Below are positions 16,304 to 23,872 of a DNA stretch of 64,000 nt, piece by piece (the first letter of the stretch is position 1; each line of letters starts with the position of its first letter). The stretch comes from Mycobacterium sp. EPa45 (GTDB lineage Bacteria; Actinomycetota; Actinomycetes; Mycobacteriales; Mycobacteriaceae). Location of the stretch: assembly GCF_001021385.1 (NCBI RefSeq), contig NZ_CP011773.1, positions 2,480,001-2,544,000 of the forward strand. Reading direction: 5' to 3'. A program made the translations under genes and the position numbers. The notes below the pieces were generated by a model. That model was not told the DNA's origin. It was given only the letters and a program-made list of their open reading frames with translations, and ran no database searches.

Positions 16304-16479
16304 GAGGACAAGATGTACGCCGCTTTGCCGAATCTCGCATGCCGACCGTGTCAATACGACATGAACAATGTGTCCCGGAGGTCTCGGCCGTTATCCACAG
16401 TTCCGAGTTCATCCCCAACCCCGGGCTCGGCGGCGCTCAGCAGGCCGGTTTGGTCGGCGCGGGTTGCGACCGTCAGGCC

Positions 16480-17538
16480 ATGACGACACACGAACCCGAC
16501 TATCGCTTCACCAGTCCCGGCGCGCTGATCGCCGGCCTGCCCGCCGTTCTCGGCTTCGTGCCGGAGAAGTCACTGGTGCTGGTGTCCCTGGAGGCCGGCG
16601 AGATGGGCGCCGTGATGCGCCTGGACTTGGCCAAGGCGATCGGTGGCGACCTCACTCACCTGGCCGAAGTAGCCGCAGCGTCAGGCGCGGAGACGGTGGT
16701 GGCGGTGATTGTGGATGCCGAGGGCGCCCCGTGTCCGATGTGCAACCAGGACTATCGCGACATGTGCGAGGAGTTGGCGAAGGCCCTGTCCACCTACGAC
16801 ATGGACATCTACGCCACCCACGTCGTCGACCGGATCGAGGTGGGCGGCCGCTGGCACTGCGTCGACGGCTGCGGGGCGTTCGGGGCGGTGGAGGATCCGC
16901 TGGCCTCCCCGCTGGCCGCGGCCGCCGTTCTCGAGGGGCGGCGACTGTACCCCCGCCGGTCCGATCTGCAGGCGGTGGTCGCCGTTGCTGACGCCGGCCG
17001 CACGGCTGCACTGGTGCCGGCCATCGCCGCGCATGCCGAGGCGCGCGAGATCGACTGGCGCGCCGATCCCGACGGTTGCGGCCGCCGCGACGTCGAAGCG
17101 GCCATGGCGATCAGCGCCCGCGTGAGTGACGGCGCGGAACTTGACGATGCCGAGCTCGCGATGCTGGCGTGCGCGCTGACCGATGTCGACGTGCGTGACA
17201 CGCTCTACGCGCTGGCCGTCGGGGCCGCGGCCGGAAACGCCGAGGCGCTGTGGGCGGCGCTGGCGCGCACACTTCCCGATCCATGGCGAGCGGAAGCCCT
17301 TGTGCTGCTGGCCTTTTCGGCGTACGCCCGCGGCGACGGCCCGTTGGCGGGACTGTCGCTGGAGGCGGCGCTGCGCACCGACCCGGAGCACCAGATGGCG
17401 ACCATGCTCGACACCGCGCTGCAGTCCGGCATGCGGCCCGAGCAGATTCGCGAGTTGGCGGGCACCGGATACCGGCTCGCCAAGCGGTTGGGGGTGCGGC
17501 TTCCGCCGCGGCGCACGTTTGGCCGCCGCGCGGTGTGA
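16480..17538 (+). CDS. DUF4192 domain protein (Rv2712c-like)
   Basis: A 352-residue actinobacterial protein of unknown function. The DUF4192 signature begins at once (YRFTSPGALIAGLPAVLGFVP, residues about 7-27) and continues with EKSLVLVSLE. A central stretch holds CPMCNQDYRDMCEELA and a later CVDGCGAFG, possibly metal-binding cysteines. The C-terminal half is helical, with a TPR-like feel around ALWAALARTLPDPWRAEALVLLAF. It is convergent with ideR, with a 3-base gap. No enzymatic motif is recognised. Confidence 0.82.
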   Translation: MTTHEPDYRFTSPGALIAGLPAVLGFVPEKSLVLVSLEAGEMGAVMRLDLAKAIGGDLTHLAEVAAASGAETVVAVIVDAEGAPCPMCNQDYRDMCEELAKALSTYDMDIYATHVVDRIEVGGRWHCVDGCGAFGAVEDPLASPLAAAAVLEGRRLYPRRSDLQAVVAVADAGRTAALVPAIAAHAEAREIDWRADPDGCGRRDVEAAMAISARVSDGAELDDAELAMLACALTDVDVRDTLYALAVGAAAGNAEALWAALARTLPDPWRAEALVLLAFSAYARGDGPLAGLSLEAALRTDPEHQMATMLDTALQSGMRPEQIRELAGTGYRLAKRLGVRLPPRRTFGRRAV

Positions 17539-17541
17539 AGG

Positions 17542-18231
17542 CTAGACCTTCTCGACCTTGACTGCGTGGGCCATCTCGTGGGGGAGGTGGACGTTTTCGT
17601 GGCCACCGATCAGTATCGTGACACCGCCGTGCGGGCTGTTCTCCACCTGCACACGGGCATTGGGCACCACGCCGGCTTCCTTCAGCTGGCCGATCAGTTC
17701 GACGTCACCCTGAACGTGCTCGCTGAGTTGGCGTACCACCACGGCGACGGGGGAGCCGGCGGGCAGCTCGGTCAGACGCACCAGGTTGGCGTCTTCGAAC
17801 TGGCTCATGTCCAGCCCGAGGAGCGACAGGCCGGGGATCGGGTTGCCGAACGGAGACACCGTCGGGTCGTCGAGGACCTGCACCAAGCGGCGCTCGACGT
17901 CCTCGCTCATCACGTGCTCCCAGCGGCAGGCCTCGGCGTGCACCTCTTCCCACGGCAGGCCGATCACGTCCACCAGGAGCCGCTCGGCGAGCCGATGCTT
18001 GCGCATCACCGAGACCGCAAGTTCACGGCCCTTCTCGGTCAATTCCAGATGCCGGTCGCCGGCCACCTGCAGCAGACCGTCGCGCTCCATACGAGCCACG
18101 GTCTGGCTGACTGTCGGACCACTTTGCTCCAACCGCTCGGCGATGCGTGCGCGCAGCGGGATTACGCCCTCTTCCTCGAGGTCGTAGATCGTTCGGAGAT
18201 ACATCTCGGTGGTATCGACCAGATCGTTCAT
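17542..18231 (-). CDS. ideR: iron-dependent regulator IdeR
   Basis: A 229-residue DtxR-family regulator that, when loaded with Fe2+, represses siderophore and activates storage genes. All metal ligands of M. tuberculosis IdeR are retained: Met10, Cys102, Glu105 and His106 (site 2) and His79, Glu83 and His98 (site 1). The winged helix occupies 1-70, the dimer/metal domain to about 140, and a C-terminal SH3-like domain follows. The start at 18231 (MNDLVDTTEM) matches the family; the frame is open further upstream without homology. It follows sigB on the same strand, separated by a strong hairpin. Confidence 0.97.
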   Translation of the reverse strand: MNDLVDTTEMYLRTIYDLEEEGVIPLRARIAERLEQSGPTVSQTVARMERDGLLQVAGDRHLELTEKGRELAVSVMRKHRLAERLLVDVIGLPWEEVHAEACRWEHVMSEDVERRLVQVLDDPTVSPFGNPIPGLSLLGLDMSQFEDANLVRLTELPAGSPVAVVVRQLSEHVQGDVELIGQLKEAGVVPNARVQVENSPHGGVTILIGGHENVHLPHEMAHAVKVEKV

Positions 18232-18304
18232 AAGGACACCCTTCGTCTGGCCCGAGTCTACTTGGCTAGCTGGGAAAACGGACATGCAACACTGCCCCGA
18301 CGGC

Positions 18305-18337
18305 AGCGTGCCCGCCGGCATCGCCGACGGGCACGCT
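18305..18337 (-). terminator. strong hairpin between sigB and ideR
   Basis: AGCGTGCCCG and CGGGCACGCT form a perfect 10-bp stem. The loop can pair further (CGGC-ATC-GCCG after a C/A mismatch), making a nearly continuous 15-bp structure. It lies 16 bases after the sigB stop and lacks a T-tract on the minus strand, as many mycobacterial terminators do. It could end sigB transcripts or reduce read-through into ideR. Confidence 0.55.
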
Positions 18338-18352
18338 AGGGGAATTGCTTGG

Positions 18353-19312
18353 TCAGCTGGCGTAGGAGCGCAGCCGATCTGCCCTGTCGCCGTTGCGGAG
18401 CTTGGCCATGACCTCGCGCTCGATCTGGCGGACTCGTTCGCGGGACAGCCCGAACAGCTTGCCGATCTGGTCGAGGGTGCGGGGCTGGCCGTCGTCGAGG
18501 CCGAACCGCAGCCGGATCACCTGCTGCTCCCGCTCGTCGAGCGTGGCAAGCACGTGGCGGATGTCGGTATGCAGCAGCTCGGCGATCACCGCGTTCTCCG
18601 CCGACATTGCTTCGGCGTCCTCGATGAAGTCGCCCAGCGGGGCCTCTTCATCGCTGCCGACCGGCATGTCCAGGCTCACCGGGTCGCGGCTGTGCTCGAG
18701 CAGATCGTTGATCTTCTCGACCGGGATGCCCGACTCTTCAGCCAGTTCCTCATCGCTGGCCTCGCGGCCCAGGCTCTGGTGCATCTCACGCTTGATCCGG
18801 GCCAGCTTGTTCACCTGCTCGACGAGGTGGACAGGCAGCCGGATGGTGCGGCTCTGGTCGGCCATACCGCGGGTGATGGCCTGCCGGATCCACCACGTGG
18901 CATAGGTCGAGAACTTGAATCCCTTGGTGTAGTCGAACTTCTCCATCGCGCGGATCAGACCCAGGTTGCCCTCCTGGATGAGATCCAGCAGCGGCATACC
19001 GCGACCGGTGTAGCGCTTGGCCAGCGACACCACCAGGCGCAGGTTGGCCTCGAGGAGGTGGCTGCGGGCCGCCTGACCGTCACGCACGATGCTGGCGAGG
19101 TCGCGCTTGCGGTTCTCGCTGAGCCGCTTCTTGGTCTCCAGCAGGTGCTGGGCGAACAGGCCCGCCTCGATGCGCTTGGCCAGGTCGACCTCATCCTCGG
19201 CGGTGAGCAGCGCGGTCTTGCCGATGCCGTTCAGATACACGCGCACCAGGTCGGCGGCTGGACTTTGGGCGTCCAGATCGCTGTCAAATCGGCTGGTGGT
19301 GGCATTTGCCAT
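18353..19312 (-). CDS. sigB: RNA polymerase sigma factor SigB
   Basis: A 319-residue group-2 sigma factor for stress and stationary-phase transcription. Regions 1.2 to 4.2 are present without the long acidic N-terminus of Sig[17 protein letters not shown] and the [14 protein letters not shown] block of region 2, and the region 4 helix-turn-helix with [10 protein letters not shown]. The start at 19312 (MANATTS) is fixed by AGGAGG five bases upstream; in-frame codons upstream overlap the promoter. A SigE/SigH-type promoter lies 37 bases upstream. ideR lies downstream on the same strand, an arrangement conserved in mycobacteria. Confidence 0.97.
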   Translation of the reverse strand: MANATTSRFDSDLDAQSPAADLVRVYLNGIGKTALLTAEDEVDLAKRIEAGLFAQHLLETKKRLSENRKRDLASIVRDGQAARSHLLEANLRLVVSLAKRYTGRGMPLLDLIQEGNLGLIRAMEKFDYTKGFKFSTYATWWIRQAITRGMADQSRTIRLPVHLVEQVNKLARIKREMHQSLGREASDEELAEESGIPVEKINDLLEHSRDPVSLDMPVGSDEEAPLGDFIEDAEAMSAENAVIAELLHTDIRHVLATLDEREQQVIRLRFGLDDGQPRTLDQIGKLFGLSRERVRQIEREVMAKLRNGDRADRLRSYAS

Positions 19313-19348
19313 GGTGGCCTCCTGATCGGCTGCGACTGTCAATGCGTT

Positions 19349-19376
19349 CAACGTGCCATCGGAGCAAAGAGTTCCC
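19349..19376 (-). promoter_or_regulatory. SigE/SigH-type ECF promoter of sigB
   Basis: On the minus strand GGGAAC and CGTTG are separated by 17 bases, matching the GGAAC/GTT consensus for SigE and SigH in mycobacteria. M. tuberculosis sigB is known to be driven by these ECF factors from a similar element. The sequence match is direct; use in this species is inferred. Confidence 0.75.
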
Positions 19377-19459
19377 GCATGGCTGTCGGTTCACACCGTC
19401 TGAAGTGCGCGAATACCGGGGAGCCCTGAGAATGTCCTGAGAAACGACCGCGTCGGCGG

Positions 19460-19855
19460 TCAGTGGGAACCGGGGTCGGAGCCACCGGCCGAATGCGGTT
19501 GCGCCGCCGATATCCCGGTCTCGAGCGCGCGGCGCTCGGCACGCGGGAACAGCTGGGTCCGCCGCGGGTTGTCGTTGAAACGCCTCGGCTCCTCGGCGCG
19601 CCGGGGCGGGCGGTCATTGGCGATCAGCACCGCGATCCACGGCAGCGGCAGGGACACCGCGATGATCGCCAGCGAGATGAGCCCGTTGTGCCATAGTCCG
19701 TAGGCCGCGGCCGCCAGGATCAACGCCGGAATCCGAAAAGACATGATGGTCAAGTACTTCCGCACGCGCTGGCGATGCTGCTCTTCGTAGGGCGTCGCGG
19801 CGGCGGTGATGAGCACGGGCCGACCTTCGTCGTCGAATCCCAGCTCACGCTTCAT
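19460..19855 (-). CDS. DUF3099 membrane protein (Rv2709-like)
   Basis: A 131-residue protein with two membrane helices (about residues 36-55 and 62-82: IPALILAAAAYGLW and LISLAIIAVSLPLPWIAVLIA). The short soluble N-terminus PVLITAAATPYEEQHRQRVRKYL is the DUF3099 signature, and the C-terminal tail is basic and Pro/Arg-rich. The start is uncertain: ATG at 19855 (MKRELGF) has GGAGG only one base away, and another ATG at 19873 adds six residues. Function is unknown. It lies downstream of and divergent from the DUF3039 gene. Confidence 0.8.
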   Translation of the reverse strand: MKRELGFDDEGRPVLITAAATPYEEQHRQRVRKYLTIMSFRIPALILAAAAYGLWHNGLISLAIIAVSLPLPWIAVLIANDRPPRRAEEPRRFNDNPRRTQLFPRAERRALETGISAAQPHSAGGSDPGSH

Positions 19856-19941
19856 ACCTCCACTGTTCCACATTCCTCGATCGATATGCGTCCCGGTTTC
19901 TTACGGTTTCTTACGGCTGTCCGACCGGGCACAATGTCTAC

Positions 19942-20181
19942 ATGCAGACCCAGACGATCGAACGCACCGACACCGACGAACGCGTCGACGACGGGACCGA
20001 CGACGACGCGCCGAAGGTCTTCCACTACGTCAAGAAGGACAAGATCGCCGAGAGCGCCGTGATGGGCACCCACGTCGTCGCCCTGTGCGGCGAAGTGTTC
20101 CCGGTGACCCGCGCGGCCAAGCCCGGTTCGCCGGTCTGCCCGGACTGCAAGCGGGTCTACGAGAACCTCAAGAAGGGCTGA
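19942..20181 (+). CDS. DUF3039 small protein (Rv2708c-like)
   Basis: A 79-residue actinobacterial protein with an acidic N-terminus and a conserved core. The HYVKKDKI motif is followed by VMGTHVVALCGEVF and VCPDCKRVYENL; the three cysteines and histidine suggest a zinc site. Function is unknown. Its last 14 bases overlap the convergent YihY gene. Confidence 0.85.
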   Translation: MQTQTIERTDTDERVDDGTDDDAPKVFHYVKKDKIAESAVMGTHVVALCGEVFPVTRAAKPGSPVCPDCKRVYENLKKG

Positions 20182-21175
20182 CCGGAGCCGACTCGGTCGT
20201 CGCGGCGGGTGCCGGCTGCGGCTCGTCGTCCTCGGGGTCCTTGTCTCCCTTGGGCTCTCCCTTGGACTTCGCCTTGCTTCGCAACCACGTCCACACCTGA
20301 TCGGCATGCGGGGTCGGCGCGGGGAACTCCTCTTCGATCGCGGCGTTGAGTTCGGCCCCGATCATGATCGCGAAGCCGAGGAAGAACGCGAACAGCAGGA
20401 ACGCGATCGGGGTTGCCAGCGCCCCGTAGGTGTAGCCCGTGCTGGTGATCCAGGTCAGATAGAACCGCAGACCCATCGTCGCGACCACGAACACCCCCGT
20501 CGCCAGGAGCGCCCCCCACACCAGGCGATGTGTCGGCAACGGCTTGGGCAGCGACACCCGGTACAGGATCGTCACCGCCAAGATCAGCGCCAAGGCCAGC
20601 GCGGGGTAGTAGCCGTAGTGCAGGAAGTTGTCCCAGCTGTCGGGGAGATACGACGAGATCTTGCGCGGGCCGAGCGCCACGAGCGGCGCGCTCGCGATCA
20701 CGAAGACGAGCATCACCACGTAGAGCCCGAGCGCGAAGAATCGTTGCCGCACCGGATGGCGCAACGGCGTCTGGTCGTGGGCTTCCACCACCGAGTCGAC
20801 GAATGCCGAGATGGCTGATGAGCCGGCCCACAGGCTGATCACGAAGCCGAACGACACCACCTCACCGCGGGCGCCCGCCACGATGTCGCGGACCGTCGGC
20901 TCGATGATCTCGGTGACCACGTTCTTCGAGAAGAAGCTGTTTGCGAAGCTGATCAGCTGGTTCTCGATGGTCGCCAGGGTGTCGGGCCCGAACAGCGGCG
21001 CGATGTAGGCCAGGCTGCCGAGCACTCCGAGCAGCAGCGGCGGCAACGACAACACCGACCAGAAACCGGCTTGGGCCGACTCGGAGAAGATGGAGTCGTC
21101 CCAACTCTTGGACAATGTCCGTTTCGAGATCCGCCATAGGTGATGGCGAGACGGCTTGGCGGATTGGTCAGTCAT
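20168..21175 (-). CDS. YihY/virulence factor BrkB family membrane protein
   Basis: A 335-residue inner-membrane protein with about six hydrophobic segments (for example PPLLLGVLGSLAYIAPLF, FGFVISLWAGSSAISAF, LYVVMLVFVIASAPLVAL and IAFLLFAFFLGFAIMIGAELNA). The WAGSSAISAFVDSV and GAELNAAIE motifs typify the family. The C-terminal 40 residues are charged and Lys/Asp/Pro-rich, probably cytoplasmic. Once mistaken for RNase BN, the family has no established transport substrate. It is the likely Rv2707 counterpart. Confidence 0.88.
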   Translation of the reverse strand: MTDQSAKPSRHHLWRISKRTLSKSWDDSIFSESAQAGFWSVLSLPPLLLGVLGSLAYIAPLFGPDTLATIENQLISFANSFFSKNVVTEIIEPTVRDIVAGARGEVVSFGFVISLWAGSSAISAFVDSVVEAHDQTPLRHPVRQRFFALGLYVVMLVFVIASAPLVALGPRKISSYLPDSWDNFLHYGYYPALALALILAVTILYRVSLPKPLPTHRLVWGALLATGVFVVATMGLRFYLTWITSTGYTYGALATPIAFLLFAFFLGFAIMIGAELNAAIEEEFPAPTPHADQVWTWLRSKAKSKGEPKGDKDPEDDEPQPAPAATTESAPVSPS

Positions 21176-21235
21176 GACCAGCCCAGCATTCCTGACGAGG
21201 GCGGTCCTGCCCAGCGACGCGGCCGAGAGTAGCTA

Positions 21236-21427
21236 CTACGCCTCCGACGGGCTGACTTCGATCACCGCGGCCAGCTCGAGCAGCTTGGCCTGGTGTTCGT
21301 TGGCGTGATGCTGGCAGAACAGGAGTTCGGCGCCCGAAGGAAGCTTGGCGCGCACGCGAGCCGCTGCTCCACAGCGGTCGCAGCGATCAGCCCTGGTCAA
21401 TTCGGGACTGGTCAACGTTGCGTTCAT
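21236..21427 (-). CDS. DUF7455 small zinc-ribbon-like protein
   Basis: A 63-residue protein with CDRCGAAARVR and FCQHHANEH, forming a Cys2/Cys-His2 pattern that probably binds zinc, followed by a short helix AKLLELAAVIE. This small family is common in actinobacteria, often near sigA/sigB; its function is unknown. A good ribosome-binding sequence (GGAG) precedes the ATG. Confidence 0.8.
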   Translation of the reverse strand: MNATLTSPELTRADRCDRCGAAARVRAKLPSGAELLFCQHHANEHQAKLLELAAVIEVSPSEA

Positions 21428-21585
21428 AGCTCCTCCGTAAGGTGCTCATCGCGTCGGTGACTGGGCGCCACCGTCACGTATCTCTACTGTCTCAGACGTT
21501 CTTCGTTTGGGCCTTGTTCCCTAGGGGTTTAACGCTGTGTCGTGTCTCACGCCTCGTCGTGTTGCGGGTACTGCAGTGTGGTCGT

Positions 21586-21951
21586 ATGTACCCGAATCCG
21601 GAATTCTTACTCCACCTGTGCGGACAGCGAGACTGGGAAGCCGCTCAAATCGTTGGCGAACTTTGCCCCGCATCCCTGACCGAAGTCGGATTCATTCACC
21701 TCTCGACGAGTGAGCAGGTGCACCTGCCGGCCAATCGGCTCTACGCCGATCGCACCGATTTGGTGCTGTTACACATCGACCCGCAGGTGCTGGACTCGCC
21801 GCTGCGTTGGGAACCTGGTGTTCCAACGGATCCGGAGTCGATGAGGTTCCCGCACCTGTACGGCCGGCTGCCTGTCAGCGCCGTGATCAATGTCACCCCA
21901 TACCGGCCGGGGCCGGACGGCCGGTTTCAACCGTTCGAGCCGTCGACGTAA
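21586..21951 (+). CDS. DUF952 domain protein
   Basis: A 121-residue protein beginning at ATG 21586, the first start before the LLHLCGQRDWEAA motif. The core FIHLSTSEQV, RLYADRTDLVLLHIDPQVL, LRWE and FPHLYGRLPVSAVINV is characteristic of DUF952, a small alpha/beta fold related to glutathione-S-transferase-like or ADP-ribosyltransferase-like folds, with no proven function. Its 3' end overlaps RidA by 25 bases in convergent orientation. Confidence 0.83.
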   Translation: MYPNPEFLLHLCGQRDWEAAQIVGELCPASLTEVGFIHLSTSEQVHLPANRLYADRTDLVLLHIDPQVLDSPLRWEPGVPTDPESMRFPHLYGRLPVSAVINVTPYRPGPDGRFQPFEPST

Positions 21952-22316
21952 GCGTCGGCTTCGATCTCGACGAATAGCCCCGGTTCGATGAGGGCGGCAA
22001 CCTCGACCATGGTGGCGGCAGGCCGAATGGCGCCGAAGAACTCCGCGTGTACGGCGCCGATCGCGCGCCACCGCGAGATGTCGGTGACATAGATCCGGGT
22101 CCGGATCACATCGGACAGGTCGGCGCCCGCGTCGGTCAGGGCTTGCTGGATGCGCTGCAAGGCGTTTCGGGTCTGTACGACAACGTCTTCGCCGGCGCCG
22201 GTGGTGCCCGAGACCGCTACGTGCGGCCCCGTGCGAACCGCGCGCGAGTATCCGACCAGGTCTTCGAATTCGGTTCCCGACGAGATCGTCCTGCGCTGTG
22301 CTGCCATGGCGCTCAC
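21927..22316 (-). CDS. RidA-family protein (enamine/imine deaminase type)
   Basis: A 129-residue YjgF/YER057c/UK114-family protein. RidA hydrolyses reactive enamines and imines made by PLP enzymes. Conserved segments include GYSRAVRTGPHVAVSGTTG, NALQRIQQALTDAGADLSDVIRTRIYVTDI and the PAATMVEVAALIEPGLFVEIEADA ending. The usual catalytic Arg of the RidA subgroup (in an R-x-x-V-x-V/D-x-LP context) appears as PAATMVEV, without Arg, so this may belong to an Rid2-7 subgroup with different chemistry. It is the likely Rv2704 counterpart, just downstream of the serine hydrolase. Confidence 0.87.
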   Translation of the reverse strand: MSAMAAQRRTISSGTEFEDLVGYSRAVRTGPHVAVSGTTGAGEDVVVQTRNALQRIQQALTDAGADLSDVIRTRIYVTDISRWRAIGAVHAEFFGAIRPAATMVEVAALIEPGLFVEIEADAYVDGSNG

Positions 22317-22329
22317 GATAGGAGTTCAG

Positions 22330-23757
22330 TCATCGCCCCGGGGGAGTTGACGGTGTGCTGCCGTAGAGGCCCAGGGATTGCGCGACGGCGGTGGCCACGT
22401 CGCCACGCAACGCTGAGATCGGTGCGCTGCCGCGGGTGTGGACGGCGTTCGACAGCACGACGACGTAGGTGTCCGAACCCGGGTCCAGCCACAGCGAGGT
22501 CCCCGTGAAGCCCGTGTGGCCGAAGCTGCCGATCGGGAACACTGCGCCGCGCGTGGTGGATTGGCCGGTGTCGATGTCCCAGCCGAACCCGCGAAGGTTC
22601 TGCCCGCGGATCGCCGGATACCGCGCGGCGAGCAGGGGGTCTGCGGGGTTCCGCCCTGAAGTGGCGGCCGCTGCGTTGGCCGCGTCGAGTTGACCCGCGC
22701 TGTGCCCGGGCTGCTGTGGCGACGTCATCAACTCGAGACTGGACTGCGCAAGCGGAAAGCTGCTCGGTCGGCCCCCAAGCCGGTCGAGCAGGGCCTGGGC
22801 GTAGGCGCTGACATCCGAGGCGGTGGAGAACACACCGGCGTGCCCTGCCACGCCACCCATCCGCCGTGCCGTCGTGTCGTGAACCGTGCCGCGTAGCAGG
22901 TGGCCGAAATCGGGGTTGCGGCTCGGCTCGCCGGGGTTCTCCTCATCCCACGCAGTCGGTGCGATGAGCGGCAGCATATTCGTATCCCATTGTCCCGGAG
23001 CACATTCAGTGACGCCGGTGGGTGCCCAGTAAGCCGCGGCGCCACGGGTCGTGTGCGGACCGCAAACCTTCGCCAGCGGGAGATAGCGGGTTTCGGTCAT
23101 GCCCAGCGGGGCGAACACGGCTCGCTGAACGTAGTCGTCCTGGGGCTCGCCGGTGAGTTGCTCGACGAGTGCGCCGAGCAGGATGAAGTTGATGTCGGAG
23201 TAGCGGAACAGCTCGCCGGGAGCGGATTCCAGCGGCGTGGTGAGCGCACGACGAAAGCCCTCGGTCCGGTCTGGAGTGTCCAATCCCCACGGATCCTTGA
23301 GCTCGACGTCGCCGGTCTCACCGGAGGTGTGGGTGAGCAGCATGCGCACGGTCACCTCGGCGCGCGCGGGGTCGTTACCGAGGTTGAAGCCGGGCAGGTA
23401 TCTCTGTACGGGATCGTCGAAGTGCAGCCGGCCCTGTTCGTAGAGCTGCATCACAGCTGTCGCCGTAGCGAGCGGCTTCGTCAGCGACGCGAGGTCGAAG
23501 ATGGTGTCTTCGGTCATCGGCTCGGCGGGGGCCGGCGAGCCGTCGAGGCCTCGTTCACCGGCGAGCTTGCGAACCCCATAGGCCCTGCGGAAGACGACCT
23601 TGCCGCCGTGGCCGACCACGACGACCGCGCCGGGCAGCCGGTTGGCCGCGATCGCGTCGGTCATGATGTCCGACACCGCCGCGATGTCGGGGGTGGGCGG
23701 ACTCGGGGGCCTGACCGGCGCCACCGGGATCTGAGCGGGACGGGCTGTTTCGGTCAC
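22330..23757 (-). CDS. serine hydrolase, beta-lactamase/esterase EstB type, probable lipoprotein
   Basis: A 475-residue protein (from GTG 23757) of the class-C beta-lactamase/DD-peptidase-like family. Ser91-Leu-Thr-Lys94 gives the SxxK motif in FDLASLTKP and YSD replaces the usual YxN; HTGFTGTS forms the third motif. Upstream in frame, with no stop, codons 23760-23862 encode a basic segment, a hydrophobic stretch and LATAC, an apparent lipoprotein signal. That extension has no ATG, GTG or TTG; ATT at 23862, seven bases after GAGGG, or CTG at 23856 are candidate starts. It follows sigA on the same strand. Role in wall turnover or esterase activity is inferred. Confidence 0.85.
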   Translation of the reverse strand: MTETARPAQIPVAPVRPPSPPTPDIAAVSDIMTDAIAANRLPGAVVVVGHGGKVVFRRAYGVRKLAGERGLDGSPAPAEPMTEDTIFDLASLTKPLATATAVMQLYEQGRLHFDDPVQRYLPGFNLGNDPARAEVTVRMLLTHTSGETGDVELKDPWGLDTPDRTEGFRRALTTPLESAPGELFRYSDINFILLGALVEQLTGEPQDDYVQRAVFAPLGMTETRYLPLAKVCGPHTTRGAAAYWAPTGVTECAPGQWDTNMLPLIAPTAWDEENPGEPSRNPDFGHLLRGTVHDTTARRMGGVAGHAGVFSTASDVSAYAQALLDRLGGRPSSFPLAQSSLELMTSPQQPGHSAGQLDAANAAAATSGRNPADPLLAARYPAIRGQNLRGFGWDIDTGQSTTRGAVFPIGSFGHTGFTGTSLWLDPGSDTYVVVLSNAVHTRGSAPISALRGDVATAVAQSLGLYGSTPSTPPGR

Positions 23758-23872
23758 TGAGGCGTGCGGCGCGGCGCCGTGCGAACACGCGGTAGCCAGG
23801 GTCAGCAGTATGCACCCGGCAGCTCGCGCTGCCGACTGAAAACGGCTGTGGCACAGCTGAATCGGCGTGCCC

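Noticed and set aside
16391..16399. TTATCCACA, a DnaA-box-like 9-mer between sthA and the DUF4192 gene
   Set aside because: A single isolated box without AT-rich DNA or companions; far from dnaA/dnaN-type genes. Chance match is likely.
14756..16483. Long plus-strand open frame opposite sthA (575 codons)
   Set aside because: Same antisense effect; sthA motifs are on the minus strand.
17538..17542. Search for tRNA or other structured RNA genes in the gaps
   Set aside because: No gap holds a cloverleaf-like pattern or CCA-ending acceptor stem; most gaps are under 200 bases.
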